Assembly (NCBI GenBank): GCA_016868195.1
Contig: VGHQ01000001.1
Location: forward strand, 1 to 64,000
Direction of reading: 5' to 3'
Source of the DNA: Betaproteobacteria bacterium
Lineage (GTDB): Bacteria > Pseudomonadota > Gammaproteobacteria > Burkholderiales > Methylophilaceae
DNA length: 64,000 nucleotides
The notes beneath the pieces are model-generated. The model had not been told where the DNA came from. It did not search any database and saw only the letters and a program-made list of their open reading frames with translations. Both the position numbers and the translations under genes were made by a program. Shown one piece after another: positions 34,187 to 43,736 of this stretch (position 1 is its first letter; each line of letters opens with the position of its first letter).

Positions 34187-34666
34187 CTAATTTGAAGTTT
34201 TAAATATAATGACAGCTTGACCATAATATTTTTTTTCATGGTCCAATAAATTCCAAACTGTAGCATCTTGAATATAAAATATCGATTGGTCTGAAGCTAC
34301 CCTTTTCCCCTGATAATGTTCAATAAATCCATATTTAGTAACCTGTTCTAATATTTGAGACCTTTCATCTTGATCCACCTGAAGCGCCGAAGCTTTTGAG
34401 GACAATCCCATCATTTCATTCCATGTCATTTTAAATACATTTAATGCTGCATGATTTGCATAATTAAATAAAGGCTCACTTGAATTATCATGGCTTGCAA
34501 TAGGAAAAGGACATTTATCAAATGCTCCAATAAGGCTAGCATCAAGACTCAAAGGCAACTCTCTTCTAGTTAAAAGAGTATATGAATTTTTAATAATTTC
34601 GAGATGTGTTAAAAGATTCAATTTAAATAAATTAAGCTTACCCAAAAAACCAGTAACAAACTCCAA
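34187..34666 (-). CDS. MEKHLA-domain protein (PAS-like)
   Basis: 159 residues resembling the MEKHLA family: FDKCPFPIASHDNSSEPLFNYANHAALNVF and EMMGLSSKASA are the PAS-like core, followed by YGFIEHYQGKRVAS. Such proteins are thought to be small sensory domains; no output domain is present. The given ATG overlaps the end of the upstream transporter gene by 29 bases, so the true start may be a TTG about 15 codons later. Confidence 0.75.
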   Translation of the reverse strand: MEFVTGFLGKLNLFKLNLLTHLEIIKNSYTLLTRRELPLSLDASLIGAFDKCPFPIASHDNSSEPLFNYANHAALNVFKMTWNEMMGLSSKASALQVDQDERSQILEQVTKYGFIEHYQGKRVASDQSIFYIQDATVWNLLDHEKKYYGQAVIIFKTSN

Positions 34667-35849
34667 TAGATGCCAAAATACCTATGAGATCTGCAAATAA
34701 CGCACAAGGGATAGCATGTCTTGTACGTTGAATACCGACTGCTCCAAAATAAACAGCCAGAACATAAAATGTAGTTTCGGTGCTTCCTTGTACAGTAGCT
34801 GCTAATAATGATGGAAAGCTATCTACACCATGAGTTGTCATAGTATCAATTAACATAGCTCTTGCGGCACTCCCAGAAAAGGGTTTTACAAGTGCAGTAG
34901 GCAATGCATCAACAAAACGTGTATCCCAGTCAAAGCTGTAAGCTAAAAAACGAATCATATCTAGAGTGAAATCAAGCGCTCCTGATGCCCGAAGAACACC
35001 TACTGCGCATAACATTGCAACCAAATAAGGAAGTAAATTTTTTGATACATCAAAACCTTCTTTAGCGCCTTCAATAAATGACTCATAAACTGGTACACGC
35101 TTTAAAACACCGATCATAAGAAAAGTAATAATCAATCCAAAAAGTACTGCATTCCCTAAGAAAGAGGAGAATACGCCTAATACCGCAGCTGATAAATGAC
35201 TTAAGAAAAAGATAAATGCACTTAATAAAATCGCTATTATTAGCATCCAGGTCAATACAACAGGATCATTCATTTTAATGCGTTGAGTAAATGCAACAGA
35301 AAAAAATCCAGCTATCGTAGATGCACTTGTCGCTAAAAGAATAGGTAAAAATACAAGAGTGGGATCTACAGCACCTTGTTGCGCACGATACATAAAGATT
35401 GATACAGGTAGTAAAGTAAGTGAAGAAGCGTTCATCACTAGAAATAAAATTTGTGCATTGCTTGCAATTTTCGGTGTCGGATTAAGTGACTGCATGGATC
35501 GCATCGCTTTTAGTCCAATAGGTGTCGCCGCATTATCAAGACCTAATCCATTTGCAATAAAATTCATAGTGATAAGACCGACTGCTGGATGCTTTTTAGG
35601 AACCTCAGGCATAAGGCGTCTAAATAATGGCGAAAGCCAACCTGCAATTTTTTCAACTAAACCAGCATGCTCGGCAATTTTTAAAAAGCCTAACCATAGT
35701 GTTAGCGTTCCGAAAAGTAATATCATGACTTCAACAGATAATTTCGCCATAGAAAAAAGACTGTCTACCATGCGAGCAAAAACTTCGAGGTCGCTTAAGT
35801 GAGTCCATCGCCATAATGCACCTAACAAAGCGATAAAGAAAAAACTCAC
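34638..35849 (-). CDS. SpmA/SpmB-type nucleoside-recognition membrane protein
   Basis: 403-residue inner-membrane protein with two nucleoside-recognition (Gate) domains, equivalent to fused SpmA and SpmB; GLGLDNAATPIGLKAMRSM and AATVQGSTETTFYVLAVYFG are the two Gate signatures. The family is named from spore maturation but is common in non-sporulating proteobacteria, with unknown substrate. The GTG at 35849 falls inside the first helix; the frame is open 19 codons upstream to an ATT, so the N-terminus may be longer (ILNTLWVSFFF). Confidence 0.82.
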   Translation of the reverse strand: MSFFFIALLGALWRWTHLSDLEVFARMVDSLFSMAKLSVEVMILLFGTLTLWLGFLKIAEHAGLVEKIAGWLSPLFRRLMPEVPKKHPAVGLITMNFIANGLGLDNAATPIGLKAMRSMQSLNPTPKIASNAQILFLVMNASSLTLLPVSIFMYRAQQGAVDPTLVFLPILLATSASTIAGFFSVAFTQRIKMNDPVVLTWMLIIAILLSAFIFFLSHLSAAVLGVFSSFLGNAVLFGLIITFLMIGVLKRVPVYESFIEGAKEGFDVSKNLLPYLVAMLCAVGVLRASGALDFTLDMIRFLAYSFDWDTRFVDALPTALVKPFSGSAARAMLIDTMTTHGVDSFPSLLAATVQGSTETTFYVLAVYFGAVGIQRTRHAIPCALFADLIGILASIGVCYWFFG

Positions 35850-36005
35850 CCATAGCGTATTTAATATCGAACCATGATGCTTCGATGAAGTTTTATTCTG
35901 ATAAGGTTGTTTGATTTTTATAATGACTCACCCAGTACGAATTACTAGATTTTAAAGATGTATGAAAATTATAAGGCTAAGAAATCTATTTTTGAAAACT
36001 AATTC

Positions 36006-36043
36006 ATCACTTTAATTGGTCGGAGCGGAGAGATTCGAACTCT
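36006..36043 (-). repeat. Duplicated 3' fragment of tRNA-Pro (island end)
   Basis: Shares ATCACTTTAAT.TGGTCGG and AGCGG.GAGATTCGAACTC with 38234-38272, that is, the downstream flank, CCA, acceptor 3' strand and T-arm of the tRNA-Pro gene. Nothing of the rest of a tRNA follows. It marks the far end of the island inserted at tRNA-Pro. No gene is seen in 35850-36121. Confidence 0.85.
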
Positions 36044-36121
36044 TTAATTTTTTTATTAACTCCGAAACTTGATAAATACCCTTTTACTTTTTCAAAATGT
36101 CTTTTTTATAACTCCGTTAAA

Positions 36122-36487
36122 TTAATTATCTGTATGGAGATGAAATATCTTGTTCATAATTTTCCACTCACCATCCACTTTAAGAAGTGTAAAAAAATCA
36201 GTAAATTTGTGACCTGTCCAGTTATCTGATTCTAATCTTACTGTTGCAATAGAACCTTCAATATCTATATCTGCAATCTTAGTGACGATTTCAGTAGCAG
36301 GACCATTTTCATCATTCCAATCAAAGAGCTTTTGAATCGGTCCTGCAAATAAATCACTTCCAATATAACCAAAAATAGTGGCATCTTGATGAAATGCAGG
36401 TTTCATATCATCACCCTTGCCTGATTTAGCTCCATCAATATAGTGTTGGATTGTTGATTCAATTAGTTTGAAATCATCATTACTCAT
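36122..36487 (-). CDS. NTF2-like protein (SnoaL / Lumazine_bd family)
   Basis: 121-residue single-domain alpha+beta cone protein: an opening helix (IESTIQHYIDGAKSG), FHQDATIFGYIG, and a closing sheet (GSIATVRLESDNWTGHKFTDFFTLLKVDGEWKIMNKIFHLH). Members of this group bind small molecules or act as enzymes; no clear catalytic set is visible. It has a GGAGAA ribosome site. It is the first gene in the tRNA-Pro island and is flanked by short TTTTTTATAACTCCG repeats. Confidence 0.82.
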   Translation of the reverse strand: MSNDDFKLIESTIQHYIDGAKSGKGDDMKPAFHQDATIFGYIGSDLFAGPIQKLFDWNDENGPATEIVTKIADIDIEGSIATVRLESDNWTGHKFTDFFTLLKVDGEWKIMNKIFHLHTDN

Positions 36488-36706
36488 TTCATTCTCCTTT
36501 TTTATAACTCCGAAAAATTGACCGTATTTCTCTCTAACTTATTGTTTTTAATAGAATTATTTATTTATGTAACTCATTGTTTTATATGCCATTTATAAGA
36601 CTGACTTATAAGCTATAGTTTGTTCTAACTAATGCAAAGAGTATAGTAACTAAATCTATTAGATATTTAGCTTGCAAAAATAATTATTGGAAATATATAA
36701 ACTATC

Positions 36707-36958
36707 ATGAAAAAATTACTCCTCTTAATTTTATTACTTTTATCTTTTGGACTTTTAATAGGATGCAGCAAAAGTAAACAAGAAATTGTTGATAAATGTT
36801 TGCAACAGGCAAATCAAACTTCTTCTAACGAGTTGTTACAAAAATCAAAGTTATTCCAAAGTTGTATGGCTAAATCTAGATATGCGTTTAACGCTCACAA
36901 TTGTGACCAAAATAACCAAGAACACATGTTGTCTGAAATTTGTTATGTGAAGTATTAA
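36707..36958 (+). CDS. Small lipoprotein
   Basis: 83 residues with a lipoprotein signal peptide: a leucine-rich core, then the lipobox LIGC at 17-20, with Cys20 as the lipidated residue. The remainder has cysteines in DKCLQQ, QSCMAK, HNCDQ and EICYV, an even spacing that suggests disulfides in the periplasm. The family is not recognised. It lies three bases before the nuclease gene, so the two are co-transcribed. Confidence 0.75.
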   Translation: MKKLLLLILLLLSFGLLIGCSKSKQEIVDKCLQQANQTSSNELLQKSKLFQSCMAKSRYAFNAHNCDQNNQEHMLSEICYVKY

Positions 36959-36961
36959 CAA

Positions 36962-37447
36962 ATGAAAAAGGTAGTATTCCTAATTTTTTTATTCTTCTCT
37001 CTTTTATCACTTGCTGAAGAATTAGTTGGAAAAGTCATTAAGGTATCAGATGGTGACACCGTTACAGTCCTAGATAGCAATAACCAAAAACATAAAATTC
37101 GCCTAAAAGGTATTGACGCCCCTGAAACACAACAAGCATTCGGTGACACATCAACACAATCGTTAGCTGAACTCGTTTACGATAAAGAAGTGTTAGTTAC
37201 TTGGGATAAAAAGGATAAATACTATCGTATTCTAGGAAAAGTTATTGTTGATGGAAAAGATGCTAATTACTTACAACTTAAAAAAGGATTAGCTTGGTAT
37301 TACAAACAATACGAAAAAGATTTAAGTGATGAGGATAGAGAAAAATATACAGAAGCAGAAGAATGGGCAAGAAATTATACTGAAGGATTGTGGGCAGACT
37401 CAAATTCCATCCCACCATGGGAATTTAGGCGAAAAGGAAAAAATTAA
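36962..37447 (+). CDS. Secreted thermonuclease-like nuclease (SNase)
   Basis: 161 residues with a signal peptide (to about residue 18) and a staphylococcal-nuclease fold: GKVIKVSDGDTVTV, then RLKGIDAPE carrying an active-site Arg, Asp and Glu, and YYRILGKV with the second Arg. It should cut DNA and RNA with calcium, outside the cytoplasm. It may scavenge nucleotides or degrade extracellular DNA. It is transcribed with the lipoprotein just upstream. Confidence 0.9.
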   Translation: MKKVVFLIFLFFSLLSLAEELVGKVIKVSDGDTVTVLDSNNQKHKIRLKGIDAPETQQAFGDTSTQSLAELVYDKEVLVTWDKKDKYYRILGKVIVDGKDANYLQLKKGLAWYYKQYEKDLSDEDREKYTEAEEWARNYTEGLWADSNSIPPWEFRRKGKN

Positions 37448-37523
37448 TGAAAAAACTACTACTTTTCAAAAAGTGAAAGTGTGTAGTTAAACCATAGGTG
37501 ATAGATGTTACGATAGTTAAAAA

Positions 37524-37547
37524 AAAGGCAACTGCAAAGTTGCCTTT
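37524..37547. terminator. Bidirectional terminator
   Basis: AAAGGCAACT / AGTTGCCTTT with a short loop, A-run and T-run, between the convergent nuclease and fasciclin genes. Confidence 0.88.
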
Positions 37548-37598
37548 AAATTTAATTTAATTTAAAAAAAATATAAAAAGAATTATAAATTCACGAAA

Positions 37599-38105
37599 TT
37601 ATTTAGGCATTACAACTGAATCTATAACGTGGATAACACCGTTGTCAGCAACAATATCAGTCATTGTAACAGTGGCATCATTAACTTTAACCGTAGTCAG
37701 ACCTTCACTGTAAGGTTTTCTAACAGTATTCACTGCCACAGTAAGATCAGCACCATTTACGGTTTTAACTTTTAATCCGTATAAAGGTTTTACACCCGCT
37801 GTAATATCAGCTGCCATTACTTTTCCTGCGACGACATGGTAAGTTAAAACTGCAGATAATTTTTCCTTATCATTAACTAACGCATCAAGGTCTACTTTTG
37901 GTAATTTGGCAAATGCAGCATCAGTTGGGGCAAATACAGTATATGGGCCTGGACCTTTTAATGTGTCAACTAGACCAGCCGCATTGAGAACGGTCGCTAG
38001 TGTTTTAAAATTGCCATTGGCAACTGCAGTATCTACAATATCCTTCGCAAAAACTGAAGTAGTGAAGCATAGGGACAAGGCAGAAGCAATAATTGTTTTC
38101 TTCAT
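37599..38105 (-). CDS. Secreted fasciclin-domain protein
   Basis: 168 residues: signal peptide ending in SVFA (about 20) and one fasciclin (FAS1) domain with the H1 motif [17 protein letters not shown] and the H2 motif [18 protein letters not shown]1 domains mediate cell-surface adhesion; in bacteria the role is often unclear. It is the gene nearest the tRNA-Pro in the island and has its own promoter region of about 140 bases. Confidence 0.94.
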   Translation of the reverse strand: MKKTIIASALSLCFTTSVFAKDIVDTAVANGNFKTLATVLNAAGLVDTLKGPGPYTVFAPTDAAFAKLPKVDLDALVNDKEKLSAVLTYHVVAGKVMAADITAGVKPLYGLKVKTVNGADLTVAVNTVRKPYSEGLTTVKVNDATVTMTDIVADNGVIHVIDSVVMPK

Positions 38106-38245
38106 AAAAATATCCTTAATAAAATTAATGAGTTAAGTTAAAGTAGATCAAGAAATTAATTGACCAACAAAAAACTGAAATGCATTGAGTGAAAGAATGA
38201 TTTTTAGTTCATTTATTTAAGGTACCCTTCATAATCACTTTAATT

Positions 38246-38322
38246 TGGTCGGAGCGGTGAGATTCGAACTCACTACCCCTTGCACCCCATGCAAGTACGC
38301 TACCAGGCTGCGCTACGCCCCG
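38246..38322 (-). tRNA. tRNA-Pro(GGG)
   Basis: 77 bases: acceptor CGGGGCG / CGCTCCG with one G-T pair, anticodon stem CTTGC / GCAAG, loop ATGGGGT (anticodon GGG), T-arm TGAG/CTCA, and encoded CCA. Its 3' end is the attachment site of the 2.2-kb island to its left. Confidence 0.96.
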
Positions 38323-38342
38323 AAAACTAAAACAATGATGAA

Positions 38343-38783
38343 TTACTTTTTAAGTAGCTCGATAATACTGAGCAATTCGTCTTTAATCGATTTGATATTA
38401 AGGCCAGCAAGAGAATTGGATTGATTGAGATTTTCTAAAGGTAATTCAACTTGACCCTGCTTGGTCACTTGAAATTCTCTGGGGGGCTCAGCTTGCTTTA
38501 CTTCCTTAACAAAATTTTTATCTTTAAGTCGCTGTTTAGCGCCTTGAATCGTAAAACCTTCATCATGAAGGAGCTCTCTAATTTTACGAATGAGAAGCAC
38601 TTCAGGTAATTGATAATAACGTCGATTGCCGCGTCGTTTGATGTCTTTGAGTTGATCAAACTCCTGCTCCCAATATCGAAGCACATGTGCCTTGACGAGA
38701 CAAAGCTCACTTACCTCTCCAATTACAAAATATCTCTTTGAAGGTATTTCAGGTAAGACGGGAGATTTAAGCTTTCTTTCCAG
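38343..38783 (-). CDS. MerR-family transcriptional regulator
   Basis: 146 residues. The N-terminal winged helix is [17 protein letters not shown]...[11 protein letters not shown], followed by [10 protein letters not shown] and [10 protein letters not shown]. An ATG-only call (38684) would remove the first half of the DNA-binding domain. The frame is open upstream to a CTG at 38783, which gives [19 protein letters not shown] (initiator read as Met), the family's usual N-terminus, overlapping the ihfA stop by 17 bases. A MerR gene directly after ihfA is the standard proteobacterial arrangement. Effector and targets are unknown. Confidence 0.85.
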   Translation of the reverse strand: MERKLKSPVLPEIPSKRYFVIGEVSELCLVKAHVLRYWEQEFDQLKDIKRRGNRRYYQLPEVLLIRKIRELLHDEGFTIQGAKQRLKDKNFVKEVKQAEPPREFQVTKQGQVELPLENLNQSNSLAGLNIKSIKDELLSIIELLKK

Positions 38784-39069
38784 AGTAGTTCTCTTCTACA
38801 TTGCTTTTTAGTTTTTGACTTGCGTGAAAAGTCACTACACGTCTTGCTTTGATAGGAATCTCTTCGCCCGTTTTAGGATTGCGGCCTGGTCTTTCTGATT
38901 TTTTTCTTAATTCAAAATTACCAAAACCAGATAATTTGATACTGTCACCATTTTCAAGTGCATTGCGAATTTCTTCAAAAAAAGCCTCCACCATATCTTT
39001 GGCTTCACGCTTATTTAAACCTACACGGTCAAATAGTATTTCGGATAGATCTGCTTTAGTTAATGTCAT
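38767..39069 (-). CDS. ihfA: Integration host factor subunit alpha
   Basis: 100-residue DNA-bending protein that pairs with IhfB; it shapes DNA in recombination and transcription. The arm motif [20 protein letters not shown], whose proline intercalates into the minor groove, is intact, as is the N-terminal helical body (ALTKADLSE-like). It lies after pheT on the same strand in the conserved pheST-ihfA-merR order. Confidence 0.97.
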   Translation of the reverse strand: MTLTKADLSEILFDRVGLNKREAKDMVEAFFEEIRNALENGDSIKLSGFGNFELRKKSERPGRNPKTGEEIPIKARRVVTFHASQKLKSNVEENYSGKKA

Positions 39070-39104
39070 AACGGCCTACTTTTAAATCGGTATTAAATAT
39101 GAGA

Positions 39105-41456
39105 TTAGTTGCGAAGTGTTGCGCCAAATTGTTTTTCAAGTAATTCAACGATTTTTGATACAGAAGAATCAGCTTCACTATCAACTAATGTCTTTGAAGT
39201 ATCCTGCATAAGTATCAGAAATGCAACACTTTTTTTGTTTTCGGCGATGCCTTTTCCTTGGTAAAGATCGAATAAAGCCATATGATTTAAGAACGGAATT
39301 TTAGCCTTATTTACCGCATCTAAAATCGAATCCACCTCGACTGAGTCGTCTACCACAACAGCAATATCACGCCTTACCGGGAGGAATTTTGAGATTTCTT
39401 CGTATTTAAATACCTTGTCTTCTAAAAGCTTCTCTATTTTTAATTCAAAAATAAAGGGGGCTTTAGGGAGGGAAAAGTGTTGCTGCCATTTTGGATGTAA
39501 TTTACCCACCCAACCTATCGACTGAGCGTCCAAAATGACTTCTGCTGATTGTCCTGGATGTAGCGCTAATGGTGTTTTATCACTTCTTTTAAATGTGAGT
39601 TGTTTAGACGTCAAAGCTTCAACATGTGCTTTTATGTCATAAAAATCAATATCGCGAATTTTGTCAGCCCACTGCTCAGGCATAAAACTACCGTAACTGA
39701 GTCCTGATATCACTTCGGTCTCAATAAAATCTTTTTTTACACCATGGAAGGTTTGAGCGATCTCAAAAATATTTAAACGCGATACTTGGCGATTTAAATT
39801 GTAAGTTAAAACTTCAAGGTGACTACCCCATAAAGATGATCGCATCGTCGACATCTGGCTTGCAATTGGATTCTGTAATTGAATCGGATTGGCATTTCCA
39901 TGTAATGATTTCTCAACCTCATCTTCAATAAAGCTATAAGTCACTACCTCATAAAAACCTCGAGATGTGAGTGCTTCTTTAAGGTCACGATGATAAGTGC
40001 CGGATGTAGGTAACATCACTTGATGGCTCAGAGGATGATGTGAAGGAATTTTATCGAAGCCATACAATCGCACAACTTCCTCAATTAGATCTTCTTCAAT
40101 AGTAATATCAAAGCGATAAGAAGGGGGTGTGACTTTAAATCCTTCGATTGTTTTATTCACTTCAAAACCTAATTGTATAAATATTCGCTCAACATCTTGG
40201 CTAGGAACTTCAATACCTAAGATAGCATTTAATTTTTTAAGTCTTAGATGAATTTCGTTGCGCTTTGGTAAAGCATTTAAAACTTCTGTAATCTCCCCTG
40301 CTGCTCCACCACAGTATTCAATAATAAGAGATGTTGCACGTTCTAGTGCATATCGCGTATTAGAAAAATCTACACCGCGTTCAAAACGATAAGATGAGTC
40401 TGTAGATAAGTTATATGCTCTAGCTTTACCAGCAATCACAATGGGATCAAAAAAAGCACTTTCCAAGAAAATAGTTTGAGTATTATCGGTGACTGATGAA
40501 GGCATGCTACCCATCACCCCTGCAAATGCAATTGCGCCTGAGTGATCTGCAATCACTAGATCTTTTTTTGATAATTTAATTTTTGTATCATTGAGAAGAT
40601 GTATCGGCTCTTCAGGCTTTGCGAATCTAACTATGACATCACCTTGTAATTTTTCATGGTCAAATGCATGCAGTGGCTGTCCAATTTCAAGCAACACATA
40701 ATTCGTAATATCGACAATAGGACTGATTGACTTTATATTGGAACGCTCAAGTCTTGAAGTCATCCATTCAGGCAACGATTTTGTGTTATCTACATTTTTA
40801 ATGATGCGACCACAATAACGCGGACATGCTGCTTTTTCTTCAACGATTACATTTTTCTTTTCGCTTTGCTTGATTGGATTAACATCATAATGGATAGGAG
40901 AAAGTGAAGATGCACTAATGGCTGCCACTTCTCGAGCTACACCCCAAACACTTAAACAATCACTTCGATTAGGTGTTAATTTTAATGTTGTAATTTGATC
41001 ATTAAGATCAAGCGCCACTCTTAAATCTGTACCGTTTTTTAAATCATGGTTGAGCTCCAGAATACCATCAGCTTCTTCAGCTAATCCTAATTCCTTTAAT
41101 GAGCAAAGCATACCGAACGATTCAACGCCTCGTACTTTTGCTTCTTTGATATCAATCGAGGGTAATTTAGCGCCTACTAAAGCACATGCTACTTTAATGC
41201 CTTGTCTCGCATTAGATGCACCACAAACAATTTGTAATGACTTATCACCAATGTTGACATCACACACTTGAAGTCGATCTGCATCAGGGTGTTTTTTAAT
41301 AGCTACAATCTCACCGACTACAACATGGCTAAACGATGCTCCTAGAGGATGAGAATCATCAACATCTAATCCTGCCATAATCATGACGTGGTTAAGTGCA
41401 TCACTGTCGAGTGATGTATGAAGGTATGACCTTAACCAGTTTTCAGAAAATTGCAT
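39105..41456 (-). CDS. pheT: Phenylalanyl-tRNA synthetase beta subunit
   Basis: 783 residues, the usual length. The order is: N-terminal tRNA-binding (EMAP-like) domain (about 40-150), the B3/4 editing domain, the B5 domain, a catalytic-like core (VRLYGFDKIPSHHP to the RSSLWGSHLEVL region), and the C-terminal anticodon-binding domain (FLPVRRDIAVVVDD). It works as an alpha2-beta2 tetramer with PheS, 12 bases upstream. Confidence 0.97.
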   Translation of the reverse strand: MQFSENWLRSYLHTSLDSDALNHVMIMAGLDVDDSHPLGASFSHVVVGEIVAIKKHPDADRLQVCDVNIGDKSLQIVCGASNARQGIKVACALVGAKLPSIDIKEAKVRGVESFGMLCSLKELGLAEEADGILELNHDLKNGTDLRVALDLNDQITTLKLTPNRSDCLSVWGVAREVAAISASSLSPIHYDVNPIKQSEKKNVIVEEKAACPRYCGRIIKNVDNTKSLPEWMTSRLERSNIKSISPIVDITNYVLLEIGQPLHAFDHEKLQGDVIVRFAKPEEPIHLLNDTKIKLSKKDLVIADHSGAIAFAGVMGSMPSSVTDNTQTIFLESAFFDPIVIAGKARAYNLSTDSSYRFERGVDFSNTRYALERATSLIIEYCGGAAGEITEVLNALPKRNEIHLRLKKLNAILGIEVPSQDVERIFIQLGFEVNKTIEGFKVTPPSYRFDITIEEDLIEEVVRLYGFDKIPSHHPLSHQVMLPTSGTYHRDLKEALTSRGFYEVVTYSFIEDEVEKSLHGNANPIQLQNPIASQMSTMRSSLWGSHLEVLTYNLNRQVSRLNIFEIAQTFHGVKKDFIETEVISGLSYGSFMPEQWADKIRDIDFYDIKAHVEALTSKQLTFKRSDKTPLALHPGQSAEVILDAQSIGWVGKLHPKWQQHFSLPKAPFIFELKIEKLLEDKVFKYEEISKFLPVRRDIAVVVDDSVEVDSILDAVNKAKIPFLNHMALFDLYQGKGIAENKKSVAFLILMQDTSKTLVDSEADSSVSKIVELLEKQFGATLRN

Positions 41457-41468
41457 ATTGAAATGTCT

Positions 41469-42455
<987 letters not shown>

Positions 42456-42473
42456 CTATCATTTTAATAAAAA

Positions 42474-42496
42474 AAAGGAGGCTAGAAGCCTCCTTT
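42474..42496 (-). terminator. Terminator or attenuator between rplT and pheS
   Basis: AAAAGGAGGCT AGA AGCCTCCTTTT, followed on the minus strand by a T-run. It closes the infC-rpmI-rplT transcript and may be partly read through into pheST. Confidence 0.85.
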
Positions 42497-42512
42497 TAAA
42501 AATTAATATTTT

Positions 42513-42875
42513 TTATACTGCTCCTGAACCAGATTTAGCGATTTCGACAAACTTAGCAAAAGCTGCTTTATCGAATACTGCCATATCTGCTAATACCTTA
42601 CGATCTACTTCGATCGAAGCTTTCTTAAGGCCATTCATGAAACGGCTATATGTAAGACCACACTCACGAGCTGCTGCATTAATACGCGCAATCCATAATG
42701 ATCTAAATTGACGTTTTTTCTGACGACGGTCACGGTATGCATACTGACCTGCCTTCATCACTGCTTGTTTAGCTATGCGGTATACATTTTTACGACGTCC
42801 ACGATAACCTTTAGCAAGTGCTAAAACTTTTTTATGTTTTGCTCTAGCGGTGACACCACGTTTTACTCTAGGCAT
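42513..42875 (-). CDS. rplT: Ribosomal protein bL20
   Basis: 120-residue large-subunit protein needed early in 50S assembly. The basic N-terminal arm [16 protein letters not shown] and [19 protein letters not shown] are diagnostic. It lies ten bases after rpmI in the conserved infC-rpmI-rplT operon, which bL20 represses in E. coli; the same control is possible here. Confidence 0.98.
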   Translation of the reverse strand: MPRVKRGVTARAKHKKVLALAKGYRGRRKNVYRIAKQAVMKAGQYAYRDRRQKKRQFRSLWIARINAAARECGLTYSRFMNGLKKASIEVDRKVLADMAVFDKAAFAKFVEIAKSGSGAV

Positions 42876-42885
42876 ATTATTCTCC

Positions 42886-43083
42886 TTATTGAGTTGGCAT
42901 CATCGCGCGAACGCGTTTGATATCGGTTGCTGAAATGAGGACAGTGCCTCTGAGATTACGTTTTTGTTTCGTTGTTTTTTTGGTCAAGATATGACGTAAA
43001 TGAGAACGCGTTCTTTTTACCATACCACTTCCTAAAAACTTGAAGCGCTTTTTTGCGCCACTTTTTGTTTTCATTTTTGGCAT
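42886..43083 (-). CDS. rpmI: Ribosomal protein bL35
   Basis: 65-residue basic large-subunit protein: [20 protein letters not shown] at the N-terminus and the [19 protein letters not shown] block are typical. It sits between infC (52 bases) and rplT (10 bases). Confidence 0.98.
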   Translation of the reverse strand: MPKMKTKSGAKKRFKFLGSGMVKRTRSHLRHILTKKTTKQKRNLRGTVLISATDIKRVRAMMPTQ

Positions 43084-43135
43084 TTTGATCTCCTTTAGAG
43101 TATTAAGAGTGCTTAGGCATGCCGTTTAAGCCGTA

Positions 43136-43690
43136 TCACTCAGAAACTTTTGCTTCTATGGTTTTTGCTTTGGCTTTTTTTTGCGGAGCCAAAACCATCA
43201 CCATTTGTCGACCTTCCATTTTTGGAAATTGTTCGACGACTGCATATTCCATTAAATCTTGCTCAACACGTTTTAGAATTGCTAAACCGTATTCTTGATG
43301 TGTTATTTCTCGACCTCTAAAACGTAAGGTGATTTTCGCCTTATCGCCATCCCTAAGGAATCCGATGAGGTTTCGTATTTTGATGTTGTAATCACCGTCA
43401 TCAGTGCCTGGTCTAAACTTCACTTCTTTAATCTTGACCTGCTTTTGTTTTAAGCGGGTTTCGTGTTGCTTCTTACTTTCTGCATATTTAAACTTACCGT
43501 AATCGAGTAATCGACATACGGGGGGTTGGGCTTGTGGAGCAATTTCCACTAGATCAATATCTATCTCTTCTGCTTTTACAAATGCCTCAGCTAGTGTCAC
43601 TATGCCAAGCGCTTCGCCATTTACGCCAATTAATCGAATTTCTGGAGCTGTAATATCCCCGTTAATTCTGACTTCTTTTTCTTGAGCGAT
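43136..43690 (-). CDS. infC: Translation initiation factor IF-3
   Basis: Binds the 30S subunit, checks the start codon and blocks premature 50S joining. No ATG gives the complete protein. The frame extends upstream of 43600 to an ATC at 43690 with AGGGG seven bases before it, giving [20 protein letters not shown], the family N-terminus, and a normal 184 residues. Rare starts (AUU in E. coli) let IF-3 repress its own gene, and the ATC here fits that mechanism. It is followed by rpmI and rplT and preceded by thrS. Confidence 0.95.
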   Translation of the reverse strand: MAQEKEVRINGDITAPEIRLIGVNGEALGIVTLAEAFVKAEEIDIDLVEIAPQAQPPVCRLLDYGKFKYAESKKQHETRLKQKQVKIKEVKFRPGTDDGDYNIKIRNLIGFLRDGDKAKITLRFRGREITHQEYGLAILKRVEQDLMEYAVVEQFPKMEGRQMVMVLAPQKKAKAKTIEAKVSE

Positions 43691-43736
43691 AACAAATCCC
43701 CTGTAAATATAAAAGAAAAACCGCGCTACCTTATAA

